Assembly: GCF_014069875.1 (NCBI RefSeq)
Contig: NZ_CP059676.1
Span: forward strand, 1,364,001 to 1,428,000
From: Flaviflexus equikiangi
GTDB lineage: Bacteria > Actinomycetota > Actinomycetes > Actinomycetales > Actinomycetaceae
Reading direction: 5' to 3'
Length of the DNA stretch: 64,000 bases
Below the pieces are notes generated by a model. The model was not told the DNA's origin, did no database searches, and saw only the letters and a program-made list of their open reading frames with translations. Made by a program: the position numbers and the translations under genes. Of the stretch, positions 42,821 through 51,244 are shown piece by piece. Positions within the stretch are counted from its first letter, which is position 1, and each line of letters opens with the position of its first letter.

Positions 42821-44863
42821 TCACTCAGAGTGCCGCTGTTCCTTCTGGACGCGCTTGCGCTCGTACATGGCTCTATCCGCGCGGCTCAGGACATCAGCCG
42901 CAGAATCGCCCTCCCGGCCGATCGTCATACCGACAGACGCGCTGAGAGAAACTGTTTGAGTCGGAGTCACAACGGGCTCCGAGAGCGTACGGTCGAGACG
43001 CTCGACAATCGTTCGAGCCTTCTCATCGCTCACGTCATGGCAGATGACGACGAACTCGTCGCCCGCGAGACGGACGGCGATATCGCCGTCGCGGGTGACG
43101 TCCGTCAGCCGCTCCCCCACTGCCATCAGCACCGCATCACCCACCTCATGTCCGAAGCGATCGTTCGTCATCTTGAAATCGTTGACGTCGATATAGATGA
43201 CGGCAATCGACTCGCACGAGGAGTGCGAGCTTCTGCGATGAAGGAGGCGATCGAGGTGCTCCTCGAGAAAACGCCTGTTGGGAAGCTCGGTCAGAGGATC
43301 CTCGTACGCCAATTCTGCCAGTCTCGCCTGTTCACGGGCACGCAGCGCCAGTGAAACGCTGTCGCCGAACGCGTATGCATCCTCGGCGACCTCTCCCCAG
43401 GGCACTGACTGGCTCTGGAAGCTCTCCCGCCACGACGCAAAAGAGCTGCGCGGAGACAGCGGCGTGGGCCTATTGCTCGCCGTCTGGTCGCCCAGCCACA
43501 CCACTTCCCTAGCTGCAGCCACACGGCAGAAGACCAGACAGTCACCATCGTTCACCAGTGGGACGACAAGAAGACCCTCATAGCCCGGCAGATGCTTCGA
43601 CACCTCCGGATAATCACGCGTGACAGAATCGGTCATGATGCGATCGGTTCCCAGGACATCGAGGGCCGCCTCGATCTCGGCGAGGACCGGCAGGCTGCCC
43701 AGCGTGTAGATCTCTCCCTCGTAGCGCAGGAACACAGCATCGCACGGGATCAGCGACCGGATCGACGCCTTCGCCTGCTCGAGGATTCCCTCGAGCGGAT
43801 CATCCCCATAGAGCGGTGCGAGGATGCGAGCCATTTTCGTCCTCGTCTCCAGCCGACGTGCCATGCGCTCCACTCGGCGCTCTGACGCAACATGCTCCGC
43901 AATCACGCGCGCAAGGACCTCGAGTTGACGTCGGGCTGCGATGGGAAGCCGGCGCGGGGATCGGTGCGCGCACGTGATCATGCCGTATAGCTGTCCCTGA
44001 TAGGTGAGGCTCAAGCTGAGCGTCGCACGCTGACCCATGTTGCGCATGAACTGAAGGTGATGGGAGGAGGCGAGGCGGAGTTCAGACAGGGAGAGGTCGA
44101 GCTTGCCCTCGCCCGCCTGCAGGAGAGCATCGCCCGGGTCCTCCGTATCGACGATCATGCGCGAGAGCTTGCGCAGGTAGAGGCGCCTGGCCTGGGCCGG
44201 GATGTCGGAGGCGGGGAAATGGAGGTTGAGATATCCCTCCATGTCCTCAGGATGCTCGTCCGCCACAACCTGGCCGTGACCATCCTCGAAGAACGTGTAG
44301 CCTAGCACCCTGTCGTAGCCGGTGATACGCCGAAGCACGCGGGCGGCAACCTCCATCGACTCCGAAGCGCCCCGCACCTCGCTGAGTTCGTGGATAGCCC
44401 TCGAGATCTCGACGACGCTGACATCCGCCGTGCCCTCCACGATCTCGAACTCGATGACAAGGAGCTCATCGTCTGAAACGCCCTCCCCTACCAGGGTGGA
44501 GCGATGGATGGAGAAGCAGCAGTCCTCGCCGAGAATCGAGAGTCGATGCGTATCGTCGTCAACTGCGGGCGTGGCGATCATCGCGGCGAGTTCTTCGTGA
44601 ACATCGGCGAGATTCGCGCCGAGCCATCCACTCAGCCGCTCGCTCGCAACAACGACAGTTCCGTCGCGCATGGCAATGACGTGACCGTGGGAGCCGACTC
44701 GATCGATGAGATGGATCGCTTCAGATGAGCAGGACTCCAGGCGGAGCTGCTCGTCTAAGTCGACTCGAACTCCGGTTCGATGTTCACGAGCCTGCGTTCG
44801 CTCGTTCCATGTCTGTTCACCCGACGCGAGTGTTGCTTCGAGGAGATCAACCTGGTCTTTCAT
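42821..44863 (-). CDS. Bacteriophytochrome-diguanylate cyclase (PAS-GAF-PHY-GGDEF)
   Basis: A 680-residue red/far-red photoreceptor fused to a c-di-GMP synthase domain. The PAS-like N-terminus has ESCSSEAIHLIDRVGSHGHVIAM; Cys45 is at the place where bacteriophytochromes attach biliverdin. The GAF domain has the diagnostic FPASDIPAQARRLYLRKLSRMIVD and SSHHLQFMRNMGQRATLSLSL with the conserved His. The PHY tongue shows LSPRSSFASWRE and VPWGEVAEDAYAFG. The GGDEF domain has DPLTELPNRRFLEEHL, a DVNDFKMTNDRFGHEVGDAVL strand and the active loop as AGDEF. No heme oxygenase gene is in the window. It is convergent with the sulfur operon. Confidence 0.93.
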   Translation of the reverse strand: MKDQVDLLEATLASGEQTWNERTQAREHRTGVRVDLDEQLRLESCSSEAIHLIDRVGSHGHVIAMRDGTVVVASERLSGWLGANLADVHEELAAMIATPAVDDDTHRLSILGEDCCFSIHRSTLVGEGVSDDELLVIEFEIVEGTADVSVVEISRAIHELSEVRGASESMEVAARVLRRITGYDRVLGYTFFEDGHGQVVADEHPEDMEGYLNLHFPASDIPAQARRLYLRKLSRMIVDTEDPGDALLQAGEGKLDLSLSELRLASSHHLQFMRNMGQRATLSLSLTYQGQLYGMITCAHRSPRRLPIAARRQLEVLARVIAEHVASERRVERMARRLETRTKMARILAPLYGDDPLEGILEQAKASIRSLIPCDAVFLRYEGEIYTLGSLPVLAEIEAALDVLGTDRIMTDSVTRDYPEVSKHLPGYEGLLVVPLVNDGDCLVFCRVAAAREVVWLGDQTASNRPTPLSPRSSFASWRESFQSQSVPWGEVAEDAYAFGDSVSLALRAREQARLAELAYEDPLTELPNRRFLEEHLDRLLHRRSSHSSCESIAVIYIDVNDFKMTNDRFGHEVGDAVLMAVGERLTDVTRDGDIAVRLAGDEFVVICHDVSDEKARTIVERLDRTLSEPVVTPTQTVSLSASVGMTIGREGDSAADVLSRADRAMYERKRVQKEQRHSE

Positions 44864-45595
44864 AATGTCATCAATTTTCCATCCAGAAGGAACAGAACAC
44901 CAGCACGTGTCGCCACCGGCACAGTGGCACGAGCTCTCTCTCTTTGCCGATCACCTGAAATAGTCAAAAACAATAATAAGAACTCACTCGATAAGAAACG
45001 CGGACACAATCTATATAAACATCGTTAACATCGTTGACATTCGATTCTCTATCATACCCTGTTCGACGAATTCAGAGCCGAAGGATATTGGCGGCTCACA
45101 TCATGCATGACCCGCGTTGACCACCCACCCACACCCTGCTTCGTGCTGGTCAGAGCATTGGCCAGCACCGTAGCGTATGAATGCCGTTCCTCGACCGCCA
45201 ACAGCATAAAGTAGCGAGTACCACCGTTCCCGCACGCTTCGAGACAGTAATGATCGCCCGCACCACTCTTGGCCGCGGCGTCCAGACTGGAGCAACAGCA
45301 CCGCTGGGAGATAGCCGAATCCGCTTCCGGTGCATATCCCGCCGTCCGATATCGATGTCGGCACCGCATGGAACACCGTCAGCATTCGGCTGAGCGCATG
45401 CTCCCCCACACACAAGCCGCCTATCGGCACGGTCGCGCAGACTCTCCCCGTGCCATGCCGCACCATCCACTCACACGCACTCGATGACTCAGGCCTCTGA
45501 CGTTGCGTCCCGAGCTCGTGGAGAGACCAAAAAACCCTTCGAACATCGCATGGTTAAAAGCTGCGATACCCGAAGGGTTCTTTCACTAGAACAAG
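44864..45595. other. 730-base gap upstream of the phytochrome gene
   Basis: The part at about 44955-45060 is markedly AT-rich against the GC-rich background and contains a directly repeated AACATCGTT; it probably holds the phytochrome promoter. From 45060 to 45490 several reading frames overlap on the minus strand, but none has a ribosome binding site, a recognisable family or a clear advantage over the others, so I call no gene. A tRNA terminator closes the gap. Confidence 0.5.
45529..45579 (-). terminator. tRNA-Ala terminator
   Basis: On the minus strand an outer AACCCTTCG-type 9-bp stem with an inner 6-bp stem (ATCGCA/TGCGAT) is followed by a run of six T. It lies just downstream of the tRNA gene. 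Confidence 0.85.
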
Positions 45596-45671
45596 TGGTG
45601 GAGCTAAGGGGATTCGAACCCCTGACCTCTTCCATGCCATGGAAGCGCGCTACCAACTGCGCCATAGCCCC
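45596..45671 (-). tRNA. tRNA-Ala (anticodon GGC)
   Basis: The minus strand folds as a full cloverleaf: acceptor GGGGCTA/TAGCTCC, D arm GCGC-AGTTGGTA-GCGC, anticodon stem CTTCC/GGAAG with loop ATGGCAT (anticodon GGC, reading GCC and GCU), T arm AGGGG-TTCGAAT-CCCCT. Discriminator A is followed by an encoded CCA (45596-45598). Its position next to the phosphatase and rsfS genes is the usual actinobacterial one. Confidence 0.97.
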
Positions 45672-45744
45672 TTGTGCCTCCCTAGTGTAAGTCGAAACAC
45701 CCCCGCGATGCCAAATCGATAAAGGTGGTGACCGCCACAGGCAC

Positions 45745-46362
45745 TCAGCTGATGTTGTAGCCGTTCAGCCGCCACACCGGCGTCCGGTTCGCCTGGGGAG
45801 TCAGAACCGCCCAATGGCAGTTGTCCAGGCCTGCTAAGGGCTGTGCCAGGGAGGGATTCACCCCGAGCATCGTCATGACACCATTCGAGATTGCCCCGCC
45901 ATGCGACACGACGACGAGGACGCCGTCCTCGACGCCCATCTCCAAGAACCTGTTGCCCCAGTCCGCGATCGCAGCCGCGAAGCGTTGGCCGCAGTGTTCA
46001 CGGGTCTCAACATCACCGCCCGGTTCTCTCCCGTTTCGCCAAAGCGTCAGACCCTCGGGATCGACGGCGGCGATCTCATCCACCGTCATGCCCTCCCATG
46101 ATCCGAAGCTCCGCTCCTGGACGCGCGGATCGACGTGAATCTCCTGATTCGTCACGCTTGCGAGCGCAGTGGCCGTGTCATACGCGCGGACGAGATTGGA
46201 CGAGACGATAGCAGTGGGACCGAGTGCGGCTATCTTCTTCGCGGCAGACCGCGCCTGTGCGCGACCGGAGTCGTTGAGCGGGTAGTCGCTTGCGCCCTGA
46301 AGGCGCCGCTGCTTATTGAGATCGGTTTGCCCGTGACGCCACAGAACGAGCTGTGAGATCAA
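45745..46362 (-). CDS. Histidine phosphatase (phosphoglycerate mutase-like) family protein
   Basis: A 205-residue protein with the branch signature LVLWRHGQTDLNKQRRLQG (RHG phosphohistidine motif near residue 9), FGSWEGMTVDEI, and the second catalytic histidine in VVVSHGGAISNGVM. These enzymes dephosphorylate sugars or nucleotides; in actinobacteria this rsfS-linked member has been called gpm or a glucosyl-3-phosphoglycerate-type phosphatase, but the substrate is not readable here. The start is TTG 46362, overlapping the rsfS stop as TTGA, so translation is probably coupled. Confidence 0.9.
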   Translation of the reverse strand: MISQLVLWRHGQTDLNKQRRLQGASDYPLNDSGRAQARSAAKKIAALGPTAIVSSNLVRAYDTATALASVTNQEIHVDPRVQERSFGSWEGMTVDEIAAVDPEGLTLWRNGREPGGDVETREHCGQRFAAAIADWGNRFLEMGVEDGVLVVVSHGGAISNGVMTMLGVNPSLAQPLAGLDNCHWAVLTPQANRTPVWRLNGYNIS

Positions 46363-46733
46363 CGCTCGCCGTCCAGGTCCGACACGTCAATCGACGGGCA
46401 GTCCCCCCACAGCTTCTCCAGCGCATAGTACTCGCGGTCTTCGTCCTGCTGAACGTGGACGATGATGTCCCCGTAGTCGACGAGAACCCAATGGGCTTCA
46501 CCCTCGTAGCCTTCGCGCCGAATACGGCGCACGCCCTCCTTATGAAGGGCTTCATCGATGCCGTCGACAATGGCGCGAACCTGTCGGCCCGTTTCGCCTG
46601 AGGCGACGACGAAGACGTCGGTGAGGACGAGCCGTTCAGAGACGTCGATTGCGACGACGGAGGTCGCCACCTTTTCGAAGGCGGCAGCCGCGGCGACGCG
46701 AGCTTTTGATATGGATTCGGGGGTAGCTGTCAC
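46359..46733 (-). CDS. rsfS: Ribosome silencing factor RsfS
   Basis: A 124-residue RsfS (Iojap/DUF143) protein that binds L14 and blocks subunit joining when nutrients are low. Core motifs are VVAIDVSERLVLTDVFVVASGETGRQVRAIVDGIDEAL and GYEGEAHWVLVDYGDIIVHVQQDEDREYYALEKLWGD, where the DYGDIIVHVF-like strand is the hallmark. Start is GTG 46733, overlapping the upstream stop as GTGA, with GGAG nearby. The frame is open further upstream but lacks protein character there. The nadD-(membrane protein)-rsfS order is standard. Confidence 0.95.
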   Translation of the reverse strand: MTATPESISKARVAAAAAFEKVATSVVAIDVSERLVLTDVFVVASGETGRQVRAIVDGIDEALHKEGVRRIRREGYEGEAHWVLVDYGDIIVHVQQDEDREYYALEKLWGDCPSIDVSDLDGER

Positions 46734-47407
46734 AACGCTCCAGGGTAGTGGTGGATCGCGGCGGATGCCGCGGCGGCGGAATCCCCGCCGGAGAAAATCA
46801 GTGATCCGAGAAGGATGCCGACGCCGAAGCCAACGATGATGAGGAGGAGGAAAAGAACAATGGTCTTCCACCGGCTCGGTTCAACGAACTCATCGTCAAT
46901 GGACTCGGCCGTATCATCGTCCTCGTCTGTCGGTGGTTTGGCCTTGAGCTTGGCACGGAGAGCGTCCGCGAAATCGGACTCCTCCACAGCTGCGTCCTCG
47001 TCGAGTGCCGAGGCGAACTCGTCGTCGCGCGCCAGTACTGGTGATGGTCGGTCGGACTCGGGCTGATCGGAATCCTGCGAGAAACGATCGAAGACGCTCG
47101 TGCGTTCCGGAGCGGCCTGCGGCTCGTCATCACCACTCTCAGGAGCCGAGTCGGGCGTCGCTGGAGAAGCCAGATCCCCGCCGAGCATCGTAGCCTCGGC
47201 AGACTGCTGCGGAGTGAAGGCCGCCGTCTCCGGGCCACCATCGTGCTCAGCGGCAGGCGCCTCAGGCAAGGGATTGTCGGCTGAGCCGATCGGAACATCC
47301 GGTGTGGTCACGTCTTCGTGGGGTGAACGATCCTCAGATTCTGCCTCCTGCCGTGGCTTGAGAAGCCCGGCTTTTCGCATTTCGCGCCGCGACATCCGCT
47401 CGCTCAT
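46730..47407 (-). CDS. Acidic single-span membrane protein, function unknown
   Basis: A 225-residue protein. About 170 N-terminal residues are polar, rich in Asp, Glu, Pro and Ser, opening with the basic SERMSRREMRKAGLLKPRQ. One transmembrane helix near residues 182-204 (TIVLFLLLIIVGFGVGILLGSLIF) follows and a short external tail ends the protein. No enzyme motif is visible; it may be a disordered cytoplasmic tail on a membrane anchor. ATG 47407 has GAAGGAGA. It lies between nadD and rsfS, where actinobacteria often have a poorly conserved membrane protein. Confidence 0.75.
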   Translation of the reverse strand: MSERMSRREMRKAGLLKPRQEAESEDRSPHEDVTTPDVPIGSADNPLPEAPAAEHDGGPETAAFTPQQSAEATMLGGDLASPATPDSAPESGDDEPQAAPERTSVFDRFSQDSDQPESDRPSPVLARDDEFASALDEDAAVEESDFADALRAKLKAKPPTDEDDDTAESIDDEFVEPSRWKTIVLFLLLIIVGFGVGILLGSLIFSGGDSAAAASAAIHHYPGAL

Positions 47408-47438
47408 CGGTTCTCCTTCGCTCGACCTACAGATCAGT

Positions 47439-48155
47439 CTATCGTCCCGCGCGCTGCCGTGCCGCCCTAGCGGGCTGTGACACGCGAGGAATGCGGCTGG
47501 GCGAGTAAAGCCCATACTTTCGAATGTACTGGACCACACCATCCGGCACGAGATACCAGATAGGGACGCCGATCTTCTCGCGCTCACGCACGTCCGTCGA
47601 CGAGATCGCCATGGCTGGCACCTCGATGACGGTGACGCGATTCTCGGGGAGCCCGTTCGAGGCAATGGTGTGGCCGGGTCTGCTGACACCGACGAAGTGC
47701 GCAAGGTCCCACAAACCAGGAGCATCCTTCCATCCAAGAATCTGGGGAAGAACATCGGCGCCGGTGATGAAGAAGAACTCGTCGTCAGGATAGATCTCTC
47801 TCAAGTCCCGAAGAGTGTCGATCGTGTAGGTGAGACCTGCCCGATCGATGTCGACCCGGGACACGGAGAACCGAGCATTCGACGCCGTTGCGATAACGGT
47901 CATGAGGTAGCGGTATTCTGCAGGGGATACTTCCCGCTCCTGCTTGTAAGGCGGCTCCCCTGTCGGCACGAAGATCACCTCATCCAGGCCGAACCGGTGC
48001 TGCACCTCCGAGGCGGCGACGAGGTGGCCGTGATGAATCGGGTCGAAGGTGCCGCCCATGATCCCGATCCTGCGCCTCAGATTATCGTTCGGGTGAGGTG
48101 CCTCGATCCACGCGAGGTCATGTTCGGCCGTGACGGGAAAGCCGCTAGCGGACAT
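47439..48155 (-). CDS. nadD: Nicotinate-nucleotide adenylyltransferase
   Basis: A 238-residue nucleotidylyltransferase that makes deamido-NAD from nicotinate mononucleotide and ATP. The ATP site is [18 protein letters not shown] (GTFDPxHxGH) and the C-terminal ISSTDVRER (ISSTxIR) completes it. About 30 residues precede the first strand, more than in many NadD proteins. ATG 48155 overlaps the proA end by 11 bases and has a GAAGG site. The family's usual C-terminal [15 protein letters not shown] is present, followed by a basic tail. Confidence 0.94.
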   Translation of the reverse strand: MSASGFPVTAEHDLAWIEAPHPNDNLRRRIGIMGGTFDPIHHGHLVAASEVQHRFGLDEVIFVPTGEPPYKQEREVSPAEYRYLMTVIATASNARFSVSRVDIDRAGLTYTIDTLRDLREIYPDDEFFFITGADVLPQILGWKDAPGLWDLAHFVGVSRPGHTIASNGLPENRVTVIEVPAMAISSTDVREREKIGVPIWYLVPDGVVQYIRKYGLYSPSRIPRVSQPARAARQRAGR

Positions 48156-49407
48156 GCCCCGCACCTTCGACAACCCACGTCGTCGTCGTGAGCTCAGCAA
48201 GCCCCATCGGACCCCTCGCGTGCAGCTTCTGAGTCGAGATGCCGATCTCAGCACCGAGACCGAGCTCCCCGCCGTCGGTGAAACGGGTCGAGGCATTGAC
48301 CATGACAGCAGCCGAATCGATCGACGCGACGAAGCGGTTCGCATCAGCGACCGAATCGGTCACGATCGCCTCAGTGTGGCCCGAGGAGTGGACACCGATA
48401 TGCTCAATCGCCGCATCCACCGAATCGACGATCGCGACCGCCATGTCCATCGACAAGTATTCGCGATCCCAATCGTCCTCCGTCGCATCAAGCACATCAA
48501 TACCCACTGCGTGTGCGATGGTCTTCGCGCCAGCATCGGCGTGCAAGGTGACGCCCCGCTGGGAAAGTGCGGTGAGAACTTCTGCAGCGCCCGGGAAGTC
48601 CCGGTGCAGGAGAAGCGTCTCGGCCGCGTTGCACACGCCCGTTCGGTGCGTCTTCGAGTTGAGGGTGATCGCGATGGCACGATCGATATCGGCATCAGCG
48701 TTGATGAACACGTGGCAGTTGCCGACCCCTGTTTCGATGACGGGAACGGTCGAGTTCATGACCACGGACTGGATGAGGCCCGGACCTCCGCGCGGAATGA
48801 GGAGGTCGATATAGCCGCGCGCCTTCATGAGCTCCGTCGCGCCCTCTCTCCCCCACTGATCGACGGACGCGATCGCATCCGCCGGGATGCCGACGGATTC
48901 GACGGCGTCCCTCATGAGAGACACGAGCACCTCGTTCGTCTCCTCGGCCGCGCTGCCGCCGCGAAGGAGGACAGCATTGCCGGATTTCAGTGCCAAGCAC
49001 GCCGCATCGACCGTCACATTCGGGCGGGCCTCGTAGATCATGCCCACCACTCCCATCGGCACTCTCACGTTGCGCACGGTCAAACCATTCGGAAGCGTAC
49101 GGCCGACAACCACCTCACCGACGGGATCCGGGAGCGCCGCAACATCGCGGACCGCGTCCGCGATGTTGGCAATACGCTCGCTCGTCAGAGTGAGACGGTC
49201 CACGAGGGCCTCCGTCAGCCCGTTCGCCACGCCCTTGGCAATATCGCGCTCATTGGCCGCGACAATCCGCGGTGCGTGGGCCTCAAGTGCTGATGCGATC
49301 GCGGCCAGCGCCGCATTCTTCGTCGTCGTTGACGCGCTGCGGAGAACCCTGGCGGCGCCGCGCGCCTTCGTTGCAAGCTCTCGAACGTCATCTCTCGTGT
49401 TCGTCAT
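48145..49407 (-). CDS. proA: Gamma-glutamyl phosphate reductase
   Basis: A 420-residue aldehyde dehydrogenase-like enzyme that reduces glutamyl-5-phosphate to the semialdehyde in proline synthesis. Motifs are [49 protein letters not shown], and [17 protein letters not shown] with the catalytic cysteine (GVCNAAE). The C-terminal [25 protein letters not shown] is the family ending. ATG 49407 is chosen; no Shine-Dalgarno sequence is seen and a TACGCT lies 7 bases upstream, so it may be leaderless. Its usual neighbour proB is 6 kb away. Confidence 0.96.
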   Translation of the reverse strand: MTNTRDDVRELATKARGAARVLRSASTTTKNAALAAIASALEAHAPRIVAANERDIAKGVANGLTEALVDRLTLTSERIANIADAVRDVAALPDPVGEVVVGRTLPNGLTVRNVRVPMGVVGMIYEARPNVTVDAACLALKSGNAVLLRGGSAAEETNEVLVSLMRDAVESVGIPADAIASVDQWGREGATELMKARGYIDLLIPRGGPGLIQSVVMNSTVPVIETGVGNCHVFINADADIDRAIAITLNSKTHRTGVCNAAETLLLHRDFPGAAEVLTALSQRGVTLHADAGAKTIAHAVGIDVLDATEDDWDREYLSMDMAVAIVDSVDAAIEHIGVHSSGHTEAIVTDSVADANRFVASIDSAAVMVNASTRFTDGGELGLGAEIGISTQKLHARGPMGLAELTTTTWVVEGAGHVR

Positions 49408-49494
49408 GAGAGTAAGCGTATAGGGAATTAAACGAAGGTCCACCCCGTTACAGGCCTTGTATCACGAAAGATGACTAGAGAAGGATTGTGAGAC

Positions 49495-49857
49495 ATGGCG
49501 ACCGTCGAGATCACGAAGGACAACTTCACCGACACCGTGAAAGAAGGAACCGTGTTCCTCGACTTCTGGGCAGAATGGTGCGGCCCGTGCCGCCAGTTCG
49601 CTCCGACGTTCGAGGCTGCCTCTGAGAAGCATGAGGACGTGACGTTCGGGAAGGTCGATACCGAGGCTGAGCCGGAGCTCGCGCAGAGCTTCCAGATCAT
49701 GTCGATTCCGACCCTCATGGTCTTCCGTGACGGCATCAAGATCTTCGAACAGGCAGGCGCTGTGCCGGCCTCGGCGCTCGAGGACCTCGTTGGTCAGGCG
49801 CAGAAGCTCGACATGGATGCTGTGCGCGCACAGATCGCAGAGCAGCAGGGGAACTAA
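49495..49857 (+). CDS. trxA: Thioredoxin
   Basis: A 120-residue thioredoxin with the WCGPC active site in LDFWAEWCGPCRQFAP and the cis-Pro strand IMSIPTLMVFRDG. It keeps the same unusual C-terminal extension (LDMDAVRAQI) as the sulfur-operon thioredoxin at 39209, so the two are paralogues from one lineage. This copy is a single gene, divergent from proA and ended by a strong hairpin. It is probably the general thioredoxin; that is inference from its monocistronic layout. An AAGGA site precedes the ATG. Confidence 0.95.
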   Translation: MATVEITKDNFTDTVKEGTVFLDFWAEWCGPCRQFAPTFEAASEKHEDVTFGKVDTEAEPELAQSFQIMSIPTLMVFRDGIKIFEQAGAVPASALEDLVGQAQKLDMDAVRAQIAEQQGN

Positions 49858-49870
49858 CGCTGGCGTGGCA

Positions 49871-49902
49871 GAAGGGGGAGCACATTGAACTGCTCCCCCT
49901 TC
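49871..49902. terminator. Bidirectional terminator after trxA
   Basis: A perfect 12-bp inverted repeat (GAAGGGGGAGCA and complement) with an 8-base loop, between the ends of trxA and the monooxygenase-like gene. Confidence 0.8.
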
Positions 49903-49928
49903 TCGTCGTGCTTACTCGGCGCTTTCTG

Positions 49929-50828
49929 TTACTCCGCGCTTTCCGCGCTTCGGCGCGCACGCAGGAGAGGAAGCACGCCGCAGACGGTGGACGCGAGATC
50001 TGTCGGCAGTGAGCCGGGCAGGATCGTGAACGCGTCTGCCGCGCCGAGATCTGTCCACGACTCGATGTGATCGGCAACGTCGTGGACGGTTCCGAGGACC
50101 CGCGCGGCGCCCTCCGCGTACCGATCGGCACCGATAGCCGAGATAAGGTTCGCGCGTTCCTCCGCATCCATCGCGCAACCGGACACGATCATGAAAAGGT
50201 CGGAGACGACCTGGAGATCCCGGCCCTGCTCGAGAGCGGCCGAGCGCAGTGAGTAACGGATTTCGCGGGCTGAATGAGGGTCTGCCTCGCGCAGGCGGAC
50301 CCGATCGAGCACACTGCCGAGTGCCGTGAGATCGATGCGGGACGCTGTTTCACCCGTCAGGGCGACAGTCACGGGCGTACCGTCCCTGTGCGCCGCCGCG
50401 ATCAGGCTGATAACCGGGCCGAGGTCATCGCCGGTGACGAGAATCTCCAGCCCGACACCCGTGTCCTTGACTGCTTCAAGCGCGGCCTCTCCTACCGAGT
50501 CGGCTGTCACCGAAGCGAAAATGGGGCCCGTGATCTTCGATGTGAGCTTGACGCTGGCACGCACTGCGTCGAGACGGCAGTCTCGCAAGTGAAGGTCTGA
50601 ACGGAGGAGGAAGCTCGAGCCGAGCGTCACCGCTGCGAGACCATCGCTCAGCGCGGCGCTTGTCATCGAGGCGAGTCTTGGAAGGTTGCACGTCTCGACG
50701 GGAAAGTCCTCGCCGAAGTCTGATGAGCTGTCGAACACCTCAACGCCGAGGGAGGACAGGTCGATGCTGATAGAGGGGACTTTGAAACTGAGCCGTGACT
50801 GTGACGATGATGGCAGTTGGATAGTCAT
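49929..50828 (-). CDS. Luciferase-like monooxygenase (NtaA/DszA-type) family protein, shortened
   Basis: A 299-residue protein whose C-terminal part reads as the end of NtaA/SnaA/DszA-type flavin monooxygenases: VLGTVHDVADHIESWTDLGAADAFTILPGSLPTDLASTVCGVLPLLRAR. Earlier parts fit a TIM-barrel pattern (LASMTSAALSDGLAAVTLGSSFLLR), but it is over 100 residues shorter than typical members and loses much of the barrel middle. It may be a degraded relative or a non-catalytic one. ATG 50828 has AAGGA. It lies downstream of a SAM-IV riboswitch, consistent with a role in using organosulfur compounds (inference). Confidence 0.65.
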   Translation of the reverse strand: MTIQLPSSSQSRLSFKVPSISIDLSSLGVEVFDSSSDFGEDFPVETCNLPRLASMTSAALSDGLAAVTLGSSFLLRSDLHLRDCRLDAVRASVKLTSKITGPIFASVTADSVGEAALEAVKDTGVGLEILVTGDDLGPVISLIAAAHRDGTPVTVALTGETASRIDLTALGSVLDRVRLREADPHSAREIRYSLRSAALEQGRDLQVVSDLFMIVSGCAMDAEERANLISAIGADRYAEGAARVLGTVHDVADHIESWTDLGAADAFTILPGSLPTDLASTVCGVLPLLRARRSAESAE

Positions 50829-50927
50829 CTTCTGATCCTTGGGTATAGCAAATGGGCTCCCTATGGAGCTGAGTGAAGGTGCATAAAGCGAGGCGGGATG
50901 CTTCCCGGGCAGATCTCGTTGGCCGGA

Positions 50928-51029
50928 TCAGGCCATGGACTTATGCCACATAAACATTCGACGAAGTCGGAACGGAGCCGATACGGGGGCAGAATGCCGT
51001 GTCGTCTGGGTGTTATTCGTGAATGTCAT
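50928..51029 (-). CDS. 33-residue ORF behind the SAM-IV riboswitch
   Basis: A small ORF starting MTFTNNTQTTRHSAPVSAP and ending with the basic, Met-rich FRLRRMFMWHKSMA. It has a good AAGGAAA ribosome binding site about 6 bases before the ATG and starts about 50 bases after the riboswitch. It could be a regulatory leader peptide or a small protein controlled by SAM. No family is recognised. Three of its last ten residues are methionine, which would make it sensitive to methionyl-tRNA supply. Confidence 0.5.
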   Translation of the reverse strand: MTFTNNTQTTRHSAPVSAPFRLRRMFMWHKSMA

Positions 51030-51080
51030 GATATTTTCCTTCGTGCTCTCCACCGCGGACGGTGCTTCGCTTGCCAAGTA

Positions 51081-51166
51081 AGGCCTGGTCGTCACCCGGG
51101 GCACCCCTCGCACGTGAGGGGTTGTCGACCAGCTAGCCGGGGCTCTCTGCTGGTTCTCTGGACCAC
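51081..51166 (-). ncRNA. SAM-IV riboswitch
   Basis: On the minus strand the order of conserved blocks matches the SAM-IV class: GGTC (51164-51161) opening the P1 stem, AACCAGC, then GCCCCGGCTAGCTGG, CAACCCCTC, a variable hairpin, GAGGGGTGCCCCGGGTGA and GACCAGG closing P1. The pseudoknot-forming CCCCGG and GGTGCCCCGGGTGA blocks are diagnostic. It lies 250 bases upstream of the monooxygenase-like gene, with a 33-codon ORF between. Confidence 0.9.
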
Positions 51167-51244
51167 CGCCAGAATAACACGAGCTCGGGTCCGTATGTCA
51201 AGACACGCCCGCCCAGTAGGTGAGATCGACTGGTGTGAGCATGA

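Noticed and set aside
45052-45470. Three overlapping minus-strand frames of 105-121 codons upstream of the phytochrome gene
   Set aside because: No ribosome binding sites, no recognisable family, unusual residue composition, and each excludes the others.
45529-45671. tRNA-Ala as the attachment site of an integrated element
   Set aside because: I found no second copy of the tRNA 3' end and no integrase gene in the window.
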